Below, piece after piece: positions 22,198 to 33,483 of a stretch of DNA of 64,000 bases. The position numbers and the translations under genes are program-made. The DNA is from Crambe crambe (lineage: Eukaryota; Porifera; Demospongiae; Poecilosclerida; Crambeidae), in contig OZ004585.1 in NCBI GenBank assembly GCA_963924555.1, positions 2,307,488 to 2,371,487 on the forward strand, written 5' to 3'. The notes beneath the pieces are model-generated. The model ran no database searches. It was not told the DNA's origin and saw only the letters and a program-made list of their open reading frames with translations. Within the stretch, counting starts at the first letter, position 1. Each line of letters opens with the position of its first letter.

Positions 22198-24054
22198 CTA
22201 ACTAATTGTTTCATCATCTGAGCGATCCATTACATTGATATATTGCTCTATATTTCTATCTGGACTCTCTTCAATCCTCTTGTTTCTACTTCTCCAAGCC
22301 ATTATCCTGTTTCTTAGCTTCAATCTGCACCTTCCACGTGAGTAGACCCAGTAGAAAATCATCATCAGTATGTAAAGTAGAGGAATAACTGAAAAAATGC
22401 TTGCCATAATGTTGCAAAATGTGCTCAGCTGGTGTATTTTAATAGATGTAATATCTATGCCACATATCAAAATATAGTCCATAGCAAGAAAGGTGAAAAA
22501 TATCGAATAGGTTTTTGAATAATGGCTGACTGAAGATTTAAATGGTTGGATAGTCACAATGAGCAAGACCAGAAATAAAAGAATTATAGCACTGATAAAG
22601 AAGTACGCTGTTGTCGTAGTTAAGGCATATATTAAAATGAAAATAAAACGGAATGAAAATAAGACAGCAGTAAACCATCGACAATCTCTAGTATCTGGTT
22701 CCATACCATCTTTAAAGACACCTTGAAAGGAGTCCATAAAGGTGTGCAAGATGTGCCAGCGAACAGGAATGTAATTCAGGAATTTCTGAAAGAAAATAAA
22801 AGGATAGAGAGCAAGAAGTGCAACTGGTAGGATGACGAATACCGTTGAAACGATTATGGCAAGAATTCCATATGGAAGATGCTCCTTGCCAAAATACTTA
22901 ATATTTCCAGCATAGAATAGTACGACATTGTGATTATAGCCATCTTGATGTAGTTGATAAATTCGAGTTGGGCCAAGTAAGTCGCATGTCACGGAAAGAA
23001 ATTTTGCATTTGATAAAAAGAAGACTGTAGCATAAGAGTCAATGATAGAACTCCTGATATTCCAATTCCTGTTGAAAAAAGAGAACAGCAATTGAAATGG
23101 TTTCCACATGATAACAATGACTCTGTATTTTTTATCATACAGGTTTAAAAGTAGGTAAGTGACAGCCAAGAAGAAGAGAGGGTACACAGCAATGGCATAG
23201 TCCAAAGCTAGGGTGGGGAGAAGATCTATTCCAAGACAGATGTCAGAGTAAAATGGCCTGAAGAAATCAAAGTTCCATATACCATAGAGTGAAATGACTA
23301 TCTTTGATGGTAGTAGATAGTTTGGTCTAAGACTTATACCTAAAAATAATATACGTGACATGGCTGGCATCGAAATGAACTGGCTGTACCATATGACTGG
23401 ATGCAAGTGGCTAGTAAGAGCATTCATTTGGAAGAAGATGATAAAGAAACAGAATGCTGTTAGTGGGAGATAGGCAGCCATGACGTACCTACCCCAGTTC
23501 CACCTAACATTTGGACATTTGATGCAAGTTAGGTTGAAAGAGTAGGCAAGGGGGTAATGATGAGACAGACACCTTCCACATAATTGCCCGGCTCTGTTGA
23601 ATGATGAACAGATAGAATTGTTTCGCTTTTTGCGTGAAAGCAAGTGGTATATGACATCCACAGAAGAAAATTTTTTCATATTCTCGCAATTATAAATACA
23701 AGCCCCTACTTTAGTTAAATTCACTCCTTCATCGAATGTGGCACAGTAGCAATCTAAGACAGCAGAAGTACCCTTCTCTTCATCACACTTGATGATTTCG
23801 TGAGGGTAGTGACCACACTTACACTGTCCTTGCTTACAAAAGAGAGCAGGAGGACACATTTCTTCACTGTCATAGTTATAGCAAGATGATGAGTGATTGC
23901 TGATCGATGTGTTAGTAATTTTTGGAGTCGCTTGAGAATCAGTTAGAAATTGAATTTGTTCATTTTGACTGTTAAAGTTTTTATTTTTGAATAGGCTGCT
24001 TGAACTCTGGAGAAGTTCAGCAGACAAGATCACCACCATAAAAGCTATGAACAT
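22198..24054 (-). CDS. Orphan 15-Cys multi-pass membrane protein, copy 1
   Basis: Single open frame, 618 residues, starting at the first ATG (an upstream TTG frame extension is unlikely). Signal peptide MFIAFMVVILSAELL; ectodomain of about 170 residues with 15 Cys (CPPALFCKQGQCKCGHYPHE, TSAVLDCYCATFDEG, LCGRCLSHHYPLAYSFNLTC) and several N-glycosylation sites; then about ten membrane helices. Between helices sit a conserved KEHLPYG segment and an intracellular-looking DSFQG.YKDG...DTRDCRWF box. C-terminal basic tail about 45 residues. No intron, unlike the channel gene next door. Family not recognised; five relatives lie in this window. Probable plasma-membrane receptor or channel-like protein; function unknown. 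Confidence 0.9.
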   Translation of the reverse strand: MFIAFMVVILSAELLQSSSSLFKNKNFNSQNEQIQFLTDSQATPKITNTSISNHSSSCYNYDSEEMCPPALFCKQGQCKCGHYPHEIIKCDEEKGTSAVLDCYCATFDEGVNLTKVGACIYNCENMKKFSSVDVIYHLLSRKKRNNSICSSFNRAGQLCGRCLSHHYPLAYSFNLTCIKCPNVRWNWGRYVMAAYLPLTAFCFFIIFFQMNALTSHLHPVIWYSQFISMPAMSRILFLGISLRPNYLLPSKIVISLYGIWNFDFFRPFYSDICLGIDLLPTLALDYAIAVYPLFFLAVTYLLLNLYDKKYRVIVIMWKPFQLLFSFFNRNWNIRSSIIDSYATVFFLSNAKFLSVTCDLLGPTRIYQLHQDGYNHNVVLFYAGNIKYFGKEHLPYGILAIIVSTVFVILPVALLALYPFIFFQKFLNYIPVRWHILHTFMDSFQGVFKDGMEPDTRDCRWFTAVLFSFRFIFILIYALTTTTAYFFISAIILLFLVLLIVTIQPFKSSVSHYSKTYSIFFTFLAMDYILICGIDITSIKIHQLSTFCNIMASIFSVIPLLYILMMIFYWVYSRGRCRLKLRNRIMAWRSRNKRIEESPDRNIEQYINVMDRSDDETIS

Positions 24055-25790
24055 TTCGATATCTGCCTGAATCAACAATGGAGCAACTAGTTACTGTTTG
24101 TAGCATCAATATTTCCCAAATTTAAAGGGTCAGCTATCATTTACTCTATCTTGAAAATGATGACATTATGAAGGTGAACAATAGTAAGAGCAAAAAAAAA
24201 AAAAAAAAAAAACCCAACAAATTTCCTTTTAGCTATTGCAGCTGTCTGACCTATCCAGGTCACCATGGTGAGATCAGTTATAGAGAAATTGTTCTCTATA
24301 GAAAAAAATTAATGTCCTAGCTAAAGTTATAAAGTTGCTTCAAGTTAACTAGTAGCTATTTTCATACTGAATGCTCAGCTTTAAATGTAAACTTATGAAT
24401 TTTTTTCAGCGTTTACTTCATAAAGGAACTGTTTCCTTATTGTTTTTAGGAACTCTAGTAGACACATCTGCATATTTTCCAGTGTTTACTCCATAGGATC
24501 TCTTTCCTTGTAAACTGTCTTCAATTTCCTTGCTTTTTTAATTTATAGACTTCTAGGTACCTATTTACGTAGCTGTAGGCTACACTATAAAATAACACTG
24601 GTATTTTTAGCAGAATTTTAGCGATTTCAAATCCAAAGGATTTGCAGCGAGGTACCATTTTTCCAGAAAACAAACATTATTGCAACATACATTAATTTTA
24701 TTACATAGTAGATTTTACATCTTGTCATTCTTATCACAGCTTATAATAATTCAATTAGCTAACAGCAAAGTCACAGATCTATAGGTCTAGAAAGTTATAT
24801 GTAAGTCGTGCATGTTGTGAGTAATTGGTGTACATGTAAATCACAATATCTCAAATTTAATTTTGGTGGTACAAAGCATTGAAGTGTGGAGCATAATATC
24901 TAAATCCCCTTTTTAGTTTTCAAAACCACGAAATTTTGTCCCAAAAAAAATGCTGTTAGCTATTCAGTGAATTATTCTTTGACTGTTACACTTGTAGTTC
25001 CAGAATTGCTATTACTTGGAACCCACCCTGTTCTCTTTTGGAGGTTATTTTTGTATCGAGTGTATGTATATGCAAAGATTGTAGGGATGGTGATCTTCTT
25101 TTCCCCTTGCTATGGTTGGAGCCGGCTGCACAGGATTGTCCTCTTCATAGGGGAAAAGGGAATGAAAAGGACTATTAAATTTTATTGAAGTCCGATATGA
25201 TGCCACCACATGCAGAGCTGAATGAAAATGAATGTTCACAACAACTGAGAATTTTAGATTCTGTCTCTATGGTTACCTTTTATAGGGACAGACTATCTAT
25301 TAAAATAAACAATGACTGTGATCTAATGGTTACAACCAATAAGAATGATGATTTTGCACAGTGCTTCAGGTGAATGAATGTTTATAAGATATGTAGCTAC
25401 TTACAGTTAGTTAGTCTCTGCTTATTTTTCTCAGCTAACATTGTAGAGATTAATTGTATTTGTGTGGTCATGTTATCTTGTTTGTGGTATATTGTATTTC
25501 CTGTACGCATGTGCACAGTAATGCTTTTTAATCACCAAGTTATCACTTTTCTGTCAGTTGTTGAATATAGTCCAATAAAAGTTTTCACTCTTGTAGTTGG
25601 CTAGTAGCAAAAACACTACAAACATGATAAAAACTCAATAGAATTAGTTCTCATAAAATTTATTGAAGTATGAAAAGGACTATTAAATTTTATTAAAGTT
25701 GAACTAGTTAGTCTTTTCACACTAGCTAGTGAATTACCATAGCTCTAGCTTAGTATGAACTATTTTTTTGCATATCTATGTACTTATGGA
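24055..25790. other. Gene-free stretch
   Basis: Holds a poly-A run at 24190-24209 and a copy of a dispersed repeat at 25620-25690 (AATAGAATTAGTTCTCATAA; also seen near 17960-18020 and 39890-39950). Short plus-strand frames at 24967-25604 show no family motif or splice logic. Confidence 0.4.
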
Positions 25791-25794
25791 ATTT

Positions 25795-25958
25795 TTACCA
25801 CATAGCTACATAGGTACCAATATGATACTATAGCACATACATAGGTACCAATATGATACAATAGCACATACATAGGTACCAATATGATACAATACCACAT
25901 ACATAGGTACCAATAATTATGATACAATACACATACATAGGTACGTACCAATATGATA
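25795..25958. repeat. Minisatellite, unit about 32 bp
   Basis: Five units containing ACATAGGTACCAATATGATA CAATAGCACAT with small changes between copies. Confidence 0.85.
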
Positions 25959-26079
25959 CAAGTAATAGTTATATCCCGAGCACGAGGGATATAAGTATTT
26001 TGTGTCTGCCCAGTCCAAAGATCAAAGAAGGCGGCACGCAAAATACCAGCTCGCTGTTAACCAGCTAGAATGTTCTGTC

Positions 26080-26240
26080 TTTTATACTAGCCACTCTCAG
26101 AAAAACTTGTTGGGTTTGAAACGTGGAATTTTAATGTTATTCATTGACCACGGTGCACGTTTATAATGATATTCATTGACCACATTCCACGTTCAAACCC
26201 AACAAGCTTTTAAGATTGTAGCCAGCATAAAAGGCAGAAC
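26080..26240. mobile_element. Fold-back element
   Basis: CTTGTTGGGTTTGAAACGTGG near 26107 is mirrored by CCACGTTCAAACCCAACAAG near 26185, and outer arms (TCTGTCTTTTATACTAGCC / AGCATAAAAGGCAGA) extend the hairpin. The loop has direct copies of ATATTCATTGACCAC-like sequence. Confidence 0.6.
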
Positions 26241-26350
26241 TTCCAAGCTGTCTCACAGCGCAGGCTGGCGTTTCGCATGCCAGTTTGCTCTAGTTGCCTT
26301 GCTAGATCACCGCCCAACTACGGCACTGTGCCCTTGCCCGCTTGGTCGAG

Positions 26351-26792
26351 TTAACCCTTTGGCTTCCAAAACCGTGCATTTTTGCACATCCAGTTATCCG
26401 GGAGAAAAACGGGAAATATCCTGCTGATGAATATTCATTGTCGGCACGTCGGCACTATCAGTAAATAGAGATCTCAGTGAACAATAGAAAGATCGATAAG
26501 CGCTTTGATTCAAGTGCTTTTGCTTTGAAGAAGCTTTGATGTTTGTTTTCATCACTTTTTTTTTTAAGGAATGACTAGACATGCATGCCTCTACTTGCCT
26601 ACGTAGCCTATAGTTGTTTGGAGGTGTTAGCAGGAGAAGAAGCGGTGGAAAGGAGTGGCTTGTGCAGCTCGAGCTGCAAGTCAGGTTGCCATGGGGAGCA
26701 TCGATGACGTAAGATCGGCCGTCCAATTTGCCACTGGTGTGTCGATCCTTTCTCGAGAGAAGAAGACAGCACTACTGAAGGTAAAGGGTTAA
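26351..26792. mobile_element. piggyBac-type MITE, copy 2, or 5' end of the full element
   Basis: Bounded by TTAA on both sides with inverted ends TTAACCCTTTGGCTTCC and GAAGGTAAAGGGTTAA. Same layout and length as 6882-7295. It ends two bases before the first codon of the piggyBac transposase gene. It may be a MITE that landed there, or the terminal region of the element that carries the transposase. Confidence 0.65.
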
Positions 26793-26794
26793 AG

Positions 26795-29700
26795 ATGGAG
26801 CTGTGCGAGGCTGACAGGCAGGAGCTGGGTCACCCAAGTGACGAGTGGAGCCCGTACAACGGTAAGGAAGTCTTGTCCACCAAAGTTTGAACTGTAGCTA
26901 ACTATTACAGTGCTCACAATAACAGTCAGTCACAGGACATTTTCCAGTCAATTTATTCATGTTATACTCTTAAATTGCTATTAGATAATCATGTCCGGAC
27001 AATACTAGAGTGTTACTGCGAGCCCTGTAACTAGCCCTGTAACTAGAACTGTGACCTCTGTAAGGGGTGCATGGGAGCGTATTTGAGGGGTGTGGCCTTT
27101 ATATTGAGCTGTGGGGATGGGTGTGGCTGCTTTTAATGTCCTCAGTGAAGCCGTAGGATGGGTGCGGCCATTCAATTGCCCTTGATAAAGCTACAGGACT
27201 GTCTGATTGCTCCTACGAAGTTGTAGGATGGGTGTGGCTGTTTAATGAAGTGGGTGTGGTTGTCTATTTGCTCTTAATGAAGCCATAGAGTGGGTGTGGC
27301 TGTTTAATCGCCCTTAATCAAGCTGCACGACTTTAATTGCCCTTAAACAGACACACCCACTCAATTAAGGAGCAATTAAACAGTCATGTGGCTTCATTAA
27401 GGGCGATTAAACAGCCACACCCACCCTGTGGCTTCATTAAGGGCAATTAAATGGCCACACCCACCCTGTGGCTTCATTTGTGGCTTAATTAAGGAGCAAT
27501 TAAACAGTCATTCAGCTTCAGGGCGATTAAACAGCCACACCCACCCTGTGGCTTCATTAAGGGCGATTAAACGGCCACACCCACCCTGTGGCTTCATTAA
27601 GGGCAATTAAACGGCCACACCCACCCTGTGGCTTCATTTTTGTGGCTTAATTAAGGAGCAATTAAACAGTCATTCAGCTTCATTAAACAGCCACACCCAC
27701 CCTGTGGCTTCATTAAGGGCGATTAAACGGCCTCACCCACCCTGTGGCTTAATTAAGGAGCAATTAAACAGTCATGCGGCTTCATTAAGGGCAATTAAAC
27801 AACCACACCCAGTCTGTGGCTTCACTAAGGACGATTAAACAGCCACACCCACCCTGTGGCTTCATTAAGGGCAATTAAACGGCCGCACCCACCCTGTGGC
27901 TTAATTAAGGAGCAATTAAACAGTCATGCGGCTTCATTAAGGGCAATTAAATAACCACACCCAGTCTGTGGCTTCATTAAGGACGATTAAACAGCCACAC
28001 CCACCCTGTGGCTTCATTAAGGGCAATTAAACGGCCACACCCACCCTGTGGCTTAATTAAGGAGCAATTAAACAGTCATGCAGCTTCATTAAGGGACGTA
28101 AATGGCCACCACACCCACCCTGTGGCTTCATTAATGAAGCTGCATGACTGTTTAATTGGTTTAATTGCCCTTAATGATGCCAGAGAGTGGGTGTGACTGC
28201 TTAATGAACCCACAGGGTGGGTGTGGCTATTTACGTCCCTTAATGAAGCCGCATGACTGCTGTGGCTTTGGCCCTTAATGAAGCCGCAAGGTGGGTATTT
28301 CTGTTTAATTGCCCTTAATTACCCTTAATGAAGTCATAGAACTGTTTATGCCCTTAATTACCCTTAATGAAGTCATAGAACTGTTTAAATTCAGCCATAA
28401 GATGGGTGTGGCTGTTTGCTGATTTTGGCCTTAATTAAGCTGGGAAAGGGGTGTGGCTTTCTGCAGTACAAAGGGTTGTCCTTCATTAAGGGGTGTGGCT
28501 GTCTTATGAAACCATACAGCTATAGGGGAGGGGCATAGAGGGGTGTGGTATTATCATGTGATATTTTTTTGTAGAACTTTCTAGTGATGATGACAACAGT
28601 TTGGAAGATGAAGAAGAAGAAGAAGAAGAAGAAGATGATGATGATGATAAAGAAGAAGAAGAAGAAGAAGACCTAGATGGTGTACTACCTACCCCCAAGC
28701 GTCGGCGGTTAGCTAGTATCATTGGACTTGGCCTGTCTCTCACCTCTGGTCGTTATCCTAAGTATAGGTATTGTGGTGTTATTGGCCCTTATCAGCATCT
28801 GGACCCTGCAGAGCATACCCCATTAGATTATTCGAGTTTATTGTGGCCAGATTCCTTGAATGATTTGATTGTGACAGAGAGCAATAGGTATGCCGGGAGG
28901 AAGAATCGGTCAGGATGGGTTGATATTACTAAGAGTGAATTCTTGGCTTTCCTTGGGGTTCAACTAGTGATGGGGATACACCGCCTGCCCAGAATTAATG
29001 ATGCATGGAGTAAGGATAAGTTATTGGGAGTAGAGGGAATCCAGAGGTGTATATCTAGGACTAGATTCTGGGATATTAGGTCCAATTTGCATTTGGTGGA
29101 TGATGTGGCCCTTCCTCCTGGTGGTAGCAGCCTGACCCATAAAATTAAGCCACTGTTAGATACACTTGGTGATAAATTTTTCTTGAATTATAGTCCTGGC
29201 CAAGAGCTGGCGGTTGATGAAGCCATGATTAAGTATAAGGGTCGTGCGAAGGGTAAAGTGGTGATGCCCAAGAAGCCAATAAAGAAGGGATTTAAGATTT
29301 GGTGTTGTTGTTGTTCCTGTTGTGGATACCTCTGCACTTTTCAAGTGTATGAGGGAAAACCTATCAACCCGGTAACTGGCGAGCGGGAAGCAGAGAAGGG
29401 TATGGTTATGAGAGTGGTCACAGATCTCCTTAGACCCTTTGTAGATATCAATCATGTTGTTTATTGTGATAACTTTTTTTCCAGTGGGCCTCTTGTGGAA
29501 TCGTTGGCGAAGGATAAGATTTATTATGTTGGCACCATCAAACAGAGAGCATTAGGATTTCCTGCAAATTTGAAGGGTGTTAAGCCTCCTAGGGGAAGCT
29601 ATGTTGTAGAGAGAGTGGGAGATGTGTGTTACTATGTTTTTAATGATCGTAAGGTGGTGTCCTTTGTGAGTAATGTGTTTCCTGAGCATATGGAGGATGA

Positions 29701-30226
29701 AGTGCCACGGGTTCAGAGAGGTGGTAGAATAGGGTATCAGTCAGTCCCCCCACTATTGCCGGCCTATAATAAGTACATGGGTGGAGTTGATCGCCTTAGT
29801 CAGCTTAGAAAGAGTTATGGTTATGATAAGAAATCTAAGAGGTATTGGTTGCGTGCCTTTTTCCAGTTCCTTGACTATGCAGTAGATAATGCCTTTATTT
29901 TGTACAAGCATAATTGTAAGTATTATAGAGTGAAAGCATGTAAGCTGCTGGATTTTAGATTGGATTTGGTTCGCCTTCTGTTAAAGGATAAGAGGTATAG
30001 GGAAAGGTCTCCTTCTAGTAGTAGTAGTAGTGGTGGTGCAATGGATGATGTCAGTGTTGAATGTAGTCTGGTTAAGTCCACTGACGCTGGCTTGCCGCGG
30101 GGTAGGTGTGAACAGTGCTTAATCAAGAGGGCGAAACGAGTTCGATTTACATCCTACGCCTGTTCCATCTGCAGGAAACGACTGTGTAAAATTCCTTGCT
30201 TTAGAGACTTTCATAGATTACAATAA
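26795..30226 (+). CDS. piggyBac-family transposase, two exons
   Basis: Exon 1 26795-26861 (MELCEADRQELGHPSDEWSPYN) and exon 2 28575-30226 join in phase with GT-AG ends to give 572 residues. An acidic run of Glu/Asp is followed by the DDE_Tnp_1_7 fold. The three expected catalytic aspartates are present: ELAVDEAMIKYKGR (about 237), HVVYCDNFFSSG (about 321) and YMGGVDRLSQLR (about 428). The C-terminus has the Cys-rich zinc-binding domain CEQC...CSICRKRLCKIPC. The enzyme class cuts and inserts DNA at TTAA in the nucleus. There is no frameshift or stop. I found no matching right terminal repeat downstream to 30851, so the gene may be a domesticated copy or the right end is lost. Confidence 0.9.
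27060..28500. repeat. Inverted minisatellite filling the transposase intron
   Basis: About 44-base units built from CCACACCCACCCTGTGGCTTC and ATTAAGGGCAATTAAAC. Units at about 27350-28140 run in one orientation; those at 27060-27340 and 28150-28500 run in the other (GGGTGTGGCTGTTTAATCGC). The array as a whole can therefore fold back on itself. It makes up most of the 1.7 kb intron. Confidence 0.85.
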
Positions 30227-30851
30227 TTATCATTATTAGCTGTTTCTGATCACCACCATAATCATAATCACAATAATTATCATGATAATAATCCTTATAT
30301 GAATGAGATGAAGAGTGACTGTAGGGGAGTGTGATGTCATCTGAGGTGTATGAGGCAGTTCACATGAGGGTATATAGGTTATCTCAGTAGGTAGTCATCT
30401 CAGTGAGTATTATAAGAGCAGGTGTGCAGCTAGTGTGACTAGGATGCACAGAACTGATCAGATGAGAATGTGATGGAACAGTGGGTTGGGTGACGTGTTG
30501 GGTGTATTAGTGGTATAGTATGAGGGAGTTCACATGTGGATCTAATGAGGGTATTATAGTAGTTATCTCAGTTAGATGAAGGAGCTGGGGATATAGTAGT
30601 TATCGAAGGCGCTGAGCTCAAGATCAATAGGTCAACCTTATGTCAGTGGAATGTTAAAGCACAATGCGTGGGTGGGTTGTAGCACACTCGAACCTTATGC
30701 GATTTAAAATTCGATCTTCAGGCTGGGCATGACACAATAGCACATACAATATGAATATCACAGAGCTGAAGTCATTAGTAGCTAACATAGCGAACTCTAT
30801 AATATGGCATAGTGATAACAATTAGTGAGAGTTTCACTCAAGTGTGCATGT
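30227..30851. other. Gap after the transposase
   Basis: No right-hand piggyBac terminus (AAAGGGTTAA or close variant) seen. Contains repeated short motifs such as AGTTCACATG(A/T)G and GTTATCTCAGT, each twice, which suggests an old local duplication. Confidence 0.4.
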
Positions 30852-32669
30852 TCAAAATGTGTCCAGTCTGTCTCCATTGATTGAGTTATACCCTCTCCTC
30901 CGGGATTTAATCTTGCTAGCTAAGCAGATTCCTAATTTACTATGCGAATATATCCAACGAACGATTATCAGTAATGTGTAGAGAAGAGGACTGATACCAG
31001 CAAAAAAAATTAGTACAAAGAAAACTGGAACAAACTGCTTTTCTTTAATGATGCTTGCTGCCTCCAAACCGCTTATAGTGATGTATAAAAGAATAGAGAA
31101 GGAAAAAAAAGTGGCATTGATTTTCGAGTAATGAGCAACTGGAGCTTTGAAAGGTTGCACATTAACTATCAGCAAAACTAGAAGTAAGAGACCGACAGTG
31201 GCAAGAAAGAAGAAGATGATATGATGAGCAAAAGCATACACCATGAAACCAATGACTCGTGCTAAGAAGAAGATTCCTGCAAACCATCGACAATCTCTAG
31301 TACCTGGTTCTGTGCCATCTTTATAGATACCTTGAAAGGAGTCCATAAAGGTGTGTAAGATGTGCCAGCGAACAGGAATACAATTCAGGAACTTCTGGAA
31401 GAAAGCAAAAGGATAGAGAGTAAGAACAGTGACTGGTAAGATAACGAAGACTGTCGATGTGATCATGGCCAGTATAGCATAGGGGAGATGTTCTTTGCCG
31501 AAGTATTTGATGTCCCCCGAAATATACAGTCCAAAAGTGTAGTTGTAGCCATCCTGATGGAGTTCATACACTGGTATCGGGACAATTAAGTCATATGTCA
31601 CACTGAGAAATTTTACACTTGATAAATAAAAGAAAGTAACACATGAGTCAATTGTGGAGGTTCGGACATCAAATTTTTTCTTGAAAAGGGAACGGATGAA
31701 TCGAAATGGCTTCCATATAGCAACGATAACGCTATAATTCTTGTCGTACAGGTTTATCAAAATGTAAGTGATAGCCATGAAGAAGAGAGGGTACACAGCA
31801 ATGACATAGTCCAAAGCTAGGGTGGGGAGAAAACCTATTCCAAGACAGATATCAGAGTAAAATGGCCTGAAGAAATCAAAGTTCCATATGCCATACATTG
31901 AAATGATTATCTTTGCCGTTATTAAATATTGTGGTCCGGAGCTTAAATGCAAAAACACTACACGTGAAATAAGTGGTATTGAAATAGACTGACTGAACCA
32001 TATGACTGGATGCAAGTGGCTAGTAACAGCATTAATTTGGAAGAAAATGACGAAGAAGCAGAATAACGATAGTGGGAGATAAGCAGCCATGATGTACCTA
32101 CCCCAGTTCCAGCCAACATGTGGACATTTGATGCAAGTTAGGTTGAAAGAGTAGGCGAGGGGGTAATGCTGAGACAGACACCTTCCACATAGTTGCCCAG
32201 CTCTGTTGAATGATAAACAGAAAGAATCATTTCGCTTTTTGCTTGAAAGTAAGTGGTATATACTGTCTGTCGATTCTGTCTTCATTGGATTCTTGCAATT
32301 ATAAATACAAGCCCCTACTTTAGTCAAGTTCACTCCTTCATCAAAAGTTGCACAGTAGCAATCCAAGACAGCAGAAGTGCCTTCTTTTTCATCACACTTG
32401 ATGATTTCGTGAGGATAGCGACCACATCTACAGTGTCCTTGTTTACAAAAGAGAGCAGGAGGACACATTTCTTCATAACTATCGTTGTAGCAAAATGATG
32501 AGCGATTGTCATTTAGTGATACATAAGGAGTCACTTGGGAACCTGTCAGAAACTGAATCTTTTCATGATAGCTGAAAACTTGAAGGTTACTTGAGAAACA
32601 CTGAAGGATCAAAGTGGACAAGATCACCAACATAAAGTCTATAACTCTTCCTATACACATTTTAGCCAT
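30852..32669 (-). CDS. Orphan 15-Cys multi-pass membrane protein, copy 2
   Basis: Single open frame, 605 residues from the first ATG; a second ATG nine bases on (32660) aligns better with the start of copy 1 and is equally possible. Signal peptide VIDFMLVILSTLILQC; ectodomain with the same Cys order as copy 1 (CPPALFCKQGHCRCGRYPHE, LCGRCLSQHYPLAYSFNLTC); about ten helices; conserved KEHLPYA and DSFQGIYKDGTEPGTRDCRW boxes; C-terminal tail KIKSRRRGYNSINGDRL. Close to copy 1 in most of the ectodomain and membrane part, which suggests a local duplication later separated by the piggyBac gene. Confidence 0.9.
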   Translation of the reverse strand: MAKMCIGRVIDFMLVILSTLILQCFSSNLQVFSYHEKIQFLTGSQVTPYVSLNDNRSSFCYNDSYEEMCPPALFCKQGHCRCGRYPHEIIKCDEKEGTSAVLDCYCATFDEGVNLTKVGACIYNCKNPMKTESTDSIYHLLSSKKRNDSFCLSFNRAGQLCGRCLSQHYPLAYSFNLTCIKCPHVGWNWGRYIMAAYLPLSLFCFFVIFFQINAVTSHLHPVIWFSQSISIPLISRVVFLHLSSGPQYLITAKIIISMYGIWNFDFFRPFYSDICLGIGFLPTLALDYVIAVYPLFFMAITYILINLYDKNYSVIVAIWKPFRFIRSLFKKKFDVRTSTIDSCVTFFYLSSVKFLSVTYDLIVPIPVYELHQDGYNYTFGLYISGDIKYFGKEHLPYAILAMITSTVFVILPVTVLTLYPFAFFQKFLNCIPVRWHILHTFMDSFQGIYKDGTEPGTRDCRWFAGIFFLARVIGFMVYAFAHHIIFFFLATVGLLLLVLLIVNVQPFKAPVAHYSKINATFFSFSILLYITISGLEAASIIKEKQFVPVFFVLIFFAGISPLLYTLLIIVRWIYSHSKLGICLASKIKSRRRGYNSINGDRLDTF

Positions 32670-32760
32670 CAAGCTATTATCTTTCAGCTAGCTGTAATGC
32701 TCATAACAATAAATATTTCCATTATATAATTTTTCATGTTGAAAATGAAACATAAGCACT

Positions 32761-32927
32761 ACACTGCAAAAAACGAAATTGTTATTTTAACAAACTTGCT
32801 TATAGCTAGCTAGGTGAGATTAAATCTGTCAAAATGACAGAATATTAAAAAAACTGTTGGGTTAGTTCAACAATGATTATAATCTCACCTAACAGTAGCT
32901 ATGTCATCAATTCTATTTTTGCAGTGT
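32761..32927. mobile_element. MITE with ACACTGCAAAAA ends, copy 1
   Basis: ACACTGCAAAAAACGAAATTG at the left and TTCTATTTTTGCAGTGT at the right form inverted ends; an internal GGTGAGATTAAATCTGTCA / AATCTCACCT pair adds to the fold. Second copy at 33301-33483. It lies about 90 bases upstream of receptor copy 2. Confidence 0.65.
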
Positions 32928-33300
32928 ATATAGCTAGCCAAAAACACAACAATTATAATCATTAGTTAAACTATGAACTTTGCTACAGCAACTGTAATAG
33001 CTACGTATTTAGCTAAACTCTGAACTTTGCTATGCATACAGATTCATTGCGACTTTTTAGCTGAACTATGAACTTAGAGTTAACTTATAGCTGCTATCTG
33101 TACACTAATTATGATGACCTGTTAACCGATAAAGGACATTTCCAATTAGGAGAGAGGATATAACTAACCATCTTCATACAGGATGAAATGGTTGCTTATA
33201 CAGCTGGCAATTGAAGAAGAAGAAGAAGAAGAAGAAGAAAAGAGAAGTGTGTTCTGAATTTCACCAATAATTATTATTGACCTGCAGATTATATGTATGT

Positions 33301-33483
33301 ACACTGCAAAAACAGAATTGTTATTTTAATAAACATAACAGTTAATTAAGACTAATCATCGTTGAAACAACCAAACAGTTTGTAGTATTCACCAAAAATA
33401 TAGCGTCATTTTGACAGATTTCAAATGATTAATCTCACCTAACTAAGCAAGTTTGTTAAAATAACAATTTCATTTTTGCAGTT
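33301..33483. mobile_element. MITE with ACACTGCAAAAA ends, copy 2
   Basis: ACACTGCAAAAACAGAATTG and TTGTTAAAATAACAATTTCA TTTTTGCAGT ends; same family as 32761-32927. Confidence 0.65.

Noticed and set aside
27350-28140. CRISPR-like regular repeats
   Set aside because: Units are contiguous without unique spacers, vary in length and appear in both orientations; eukaryotic minisatellite.
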